From: CAZFER01 sp964517495
Lineage (GTDB): Bacteria > Hinthialibacterota > Hinthialibacteria > Hinthialibacterales > Hinthialibacteraceae
Reading direction: 5' to 3'
Length of the DNA: 64,000 bases
NCBI GenBank assembly: GCA_964517495.1
Contig: CAZFER010000023.1
Span: 1-64,000, forward strand
Shown: in pieces, positions 63,607 to 64,000 of the stretch
How the letters are laid out: each line of letters opens with the position of its first letter
Numbering within the stretch: position 1 is the first letter of the stretch
Notes under the pieces: generated by a model
What the model saw: only the letters and a program-made list of their open reading frames with translations
Databases searched by the model: none
What the model was told of the DNA's origin: nothing
Program-made: the position numbers and the translations under genes

Positions 63607-64000
63607 TTTTGTGGCATCGGGTTTCATTAAACGGCTGTCGGTGACACCTGGTTGATCGGTCAATTCAATTTCTTCATGAATGAAGGTTTGTTCTTTATAA
63701 AAATAGGCCACGAAGACAAATATAATAGCTGCAACAAGCATTACTCCTGAAAAGAAAAGGAAATAATCAACCCCTTCAAGGATTACTGTTCCATCATCAC
63801 GCTGAATGAAGAAATTGACCGCAGAGGTAAACAAATTCCCGAACGATATTGACAGAAGATAGAACGACATGATGATCGACTTCATGGTTTTGGGCGCTTG
63901 AGTATACGAAAATTCCAGGCAAGTAATGGAGACCATCACTTCGGCGGCCGTTAAGACCGCATAGGCCAAGATCTGCCATACGATACCAGGTTGGTAGCCC
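63598..64000 (-). CDS. POT/PTR-family peptide transporter (C-terminal part)
   Basis: The window edge cuts the gene; only the last 133 residues are present. The segment AEVMVSITCLEFSYTQAPKTMKSIIMSF is the highly conserved late motif of proton-dependent oligopeptide transporters. Two membrane segments follow (about residues 35-60 and 78-100 of the visible part), then a hydrophilic tail. The 5' end, and any signal for its start, lies right of base 64000. Confidence 0.85.
   Translation of the reverse strand, partial: GYQPGIVWQILAYAVLTAAEVMVSITCLEFSYTQAPKTMKSIIMSFYLLSISFGNLFTSAVNFFIQRDDGTVILEGVDYFLFFSGVMLVAAIIFVFVAYFYKEQTFIHEEIELTDQPGVTDSRLMKPDATKST

Overview
The window looks like a chromosomal segment of a motile, Gram-negative-type, heterotrophic bacterium of moderate GC. 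It carries lipoprotein and secretory signal peptides, a flagellar basal-body operon with MS-ring and export genes, and sigma54-type regulation. I cannot name the phylum from sequence alone. The large C25-type peptidase with CARDB repeats, tandem Gfo/Idh/MocA oxidoreductases, a GH106-like glycoside hydrolase and a REP-type hairpin of the kind I associate with planctomycete-like genomes suggest an uncultivated polymer-degrading lineage, but this is inference. No rRNA, tRNA, CRISPR array or intact insertion sequence was seen.

Layout. 1-1361: REP-like hairpin, an unknown gene and a long spacer with a MITE-like element. 1362-9410 (+): argC, a 1825-residue secreted C25-type peptidase and a TPR protein, preceded by a consensus sigma70 promoter. 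9412-11405 (-): a response regulator with a PP2C phosphatase domain and a membrane-anchored protein. 11406-13441: promoter, second MITE copy, polytopic membrane protein and a STAS protein. 13515-19413 (-): an uncharacterised envelope module made of two paralogous 132-residue proteins flanking a 32-residue membrane microprotein and an 1147-residue repeat lipoprotein, followed upstream by a glycine-rich secreted protein. 19554-24932 (-): carA-carB-proC. 25015-29812: two opposing ABC-2 permease genes with a VapBC-type toxin-antitoxin pair between them. 29960-37751 (+): GH106-like hydrolase, argS and three consecutive Gfo/Idh/MocA oxidoreductases. 37775-40239 (+): a response regulator and a family-4-type glycosyltransferase.

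40193-56493 (all -) is the flagellar region. In transcription order it reads: FlgN-like chaperone, sensor kinase, sigma54 activator, and a membrane TPR protein with an IF2_N-like N-terminus. Then, behind a match to the sigma54 -24/-12 promoter, come flgB, flgC, a small unknown protein, fliE, a small membrane protein, a stand-alone FliF N-terminal-like protein, fliF, fliG, a nucleoside 2-deoxyribosyltransferase-like gene, fliH, fliI, and a fused FliJ-MotE/YlxF-like gene. The arrangement suggests that the kinase/activator pair made from the sigma70 promoter switches on the basal-body operon through sigma54, much like FlgS/FlgR of epsilonproteobacteria.

56790-64000: engB, murB, a small secreted protein and adk (-); a cation-diffusion facilitator and a cupin (+); a beta-hydroxyacid dehydrogenase (-); an Rpn-family gene truncated at a dispersed repeat; an inositol-monophosphatase-family phosphatase (+); and the 3' end of a POT-family peptide transporter cut by the window edge.

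The most unusual items are the FliJ-MotE/YlxF fusion, the FliF-N paralogue, the deoxyribosyltransferase inside the flagellar operon, the IF2_N-membrane-TPR protein, the giant lipoprotein module, two families of dispersed non-coding repeats, and a duplicated palindromic site in the adk/CDF spacer.
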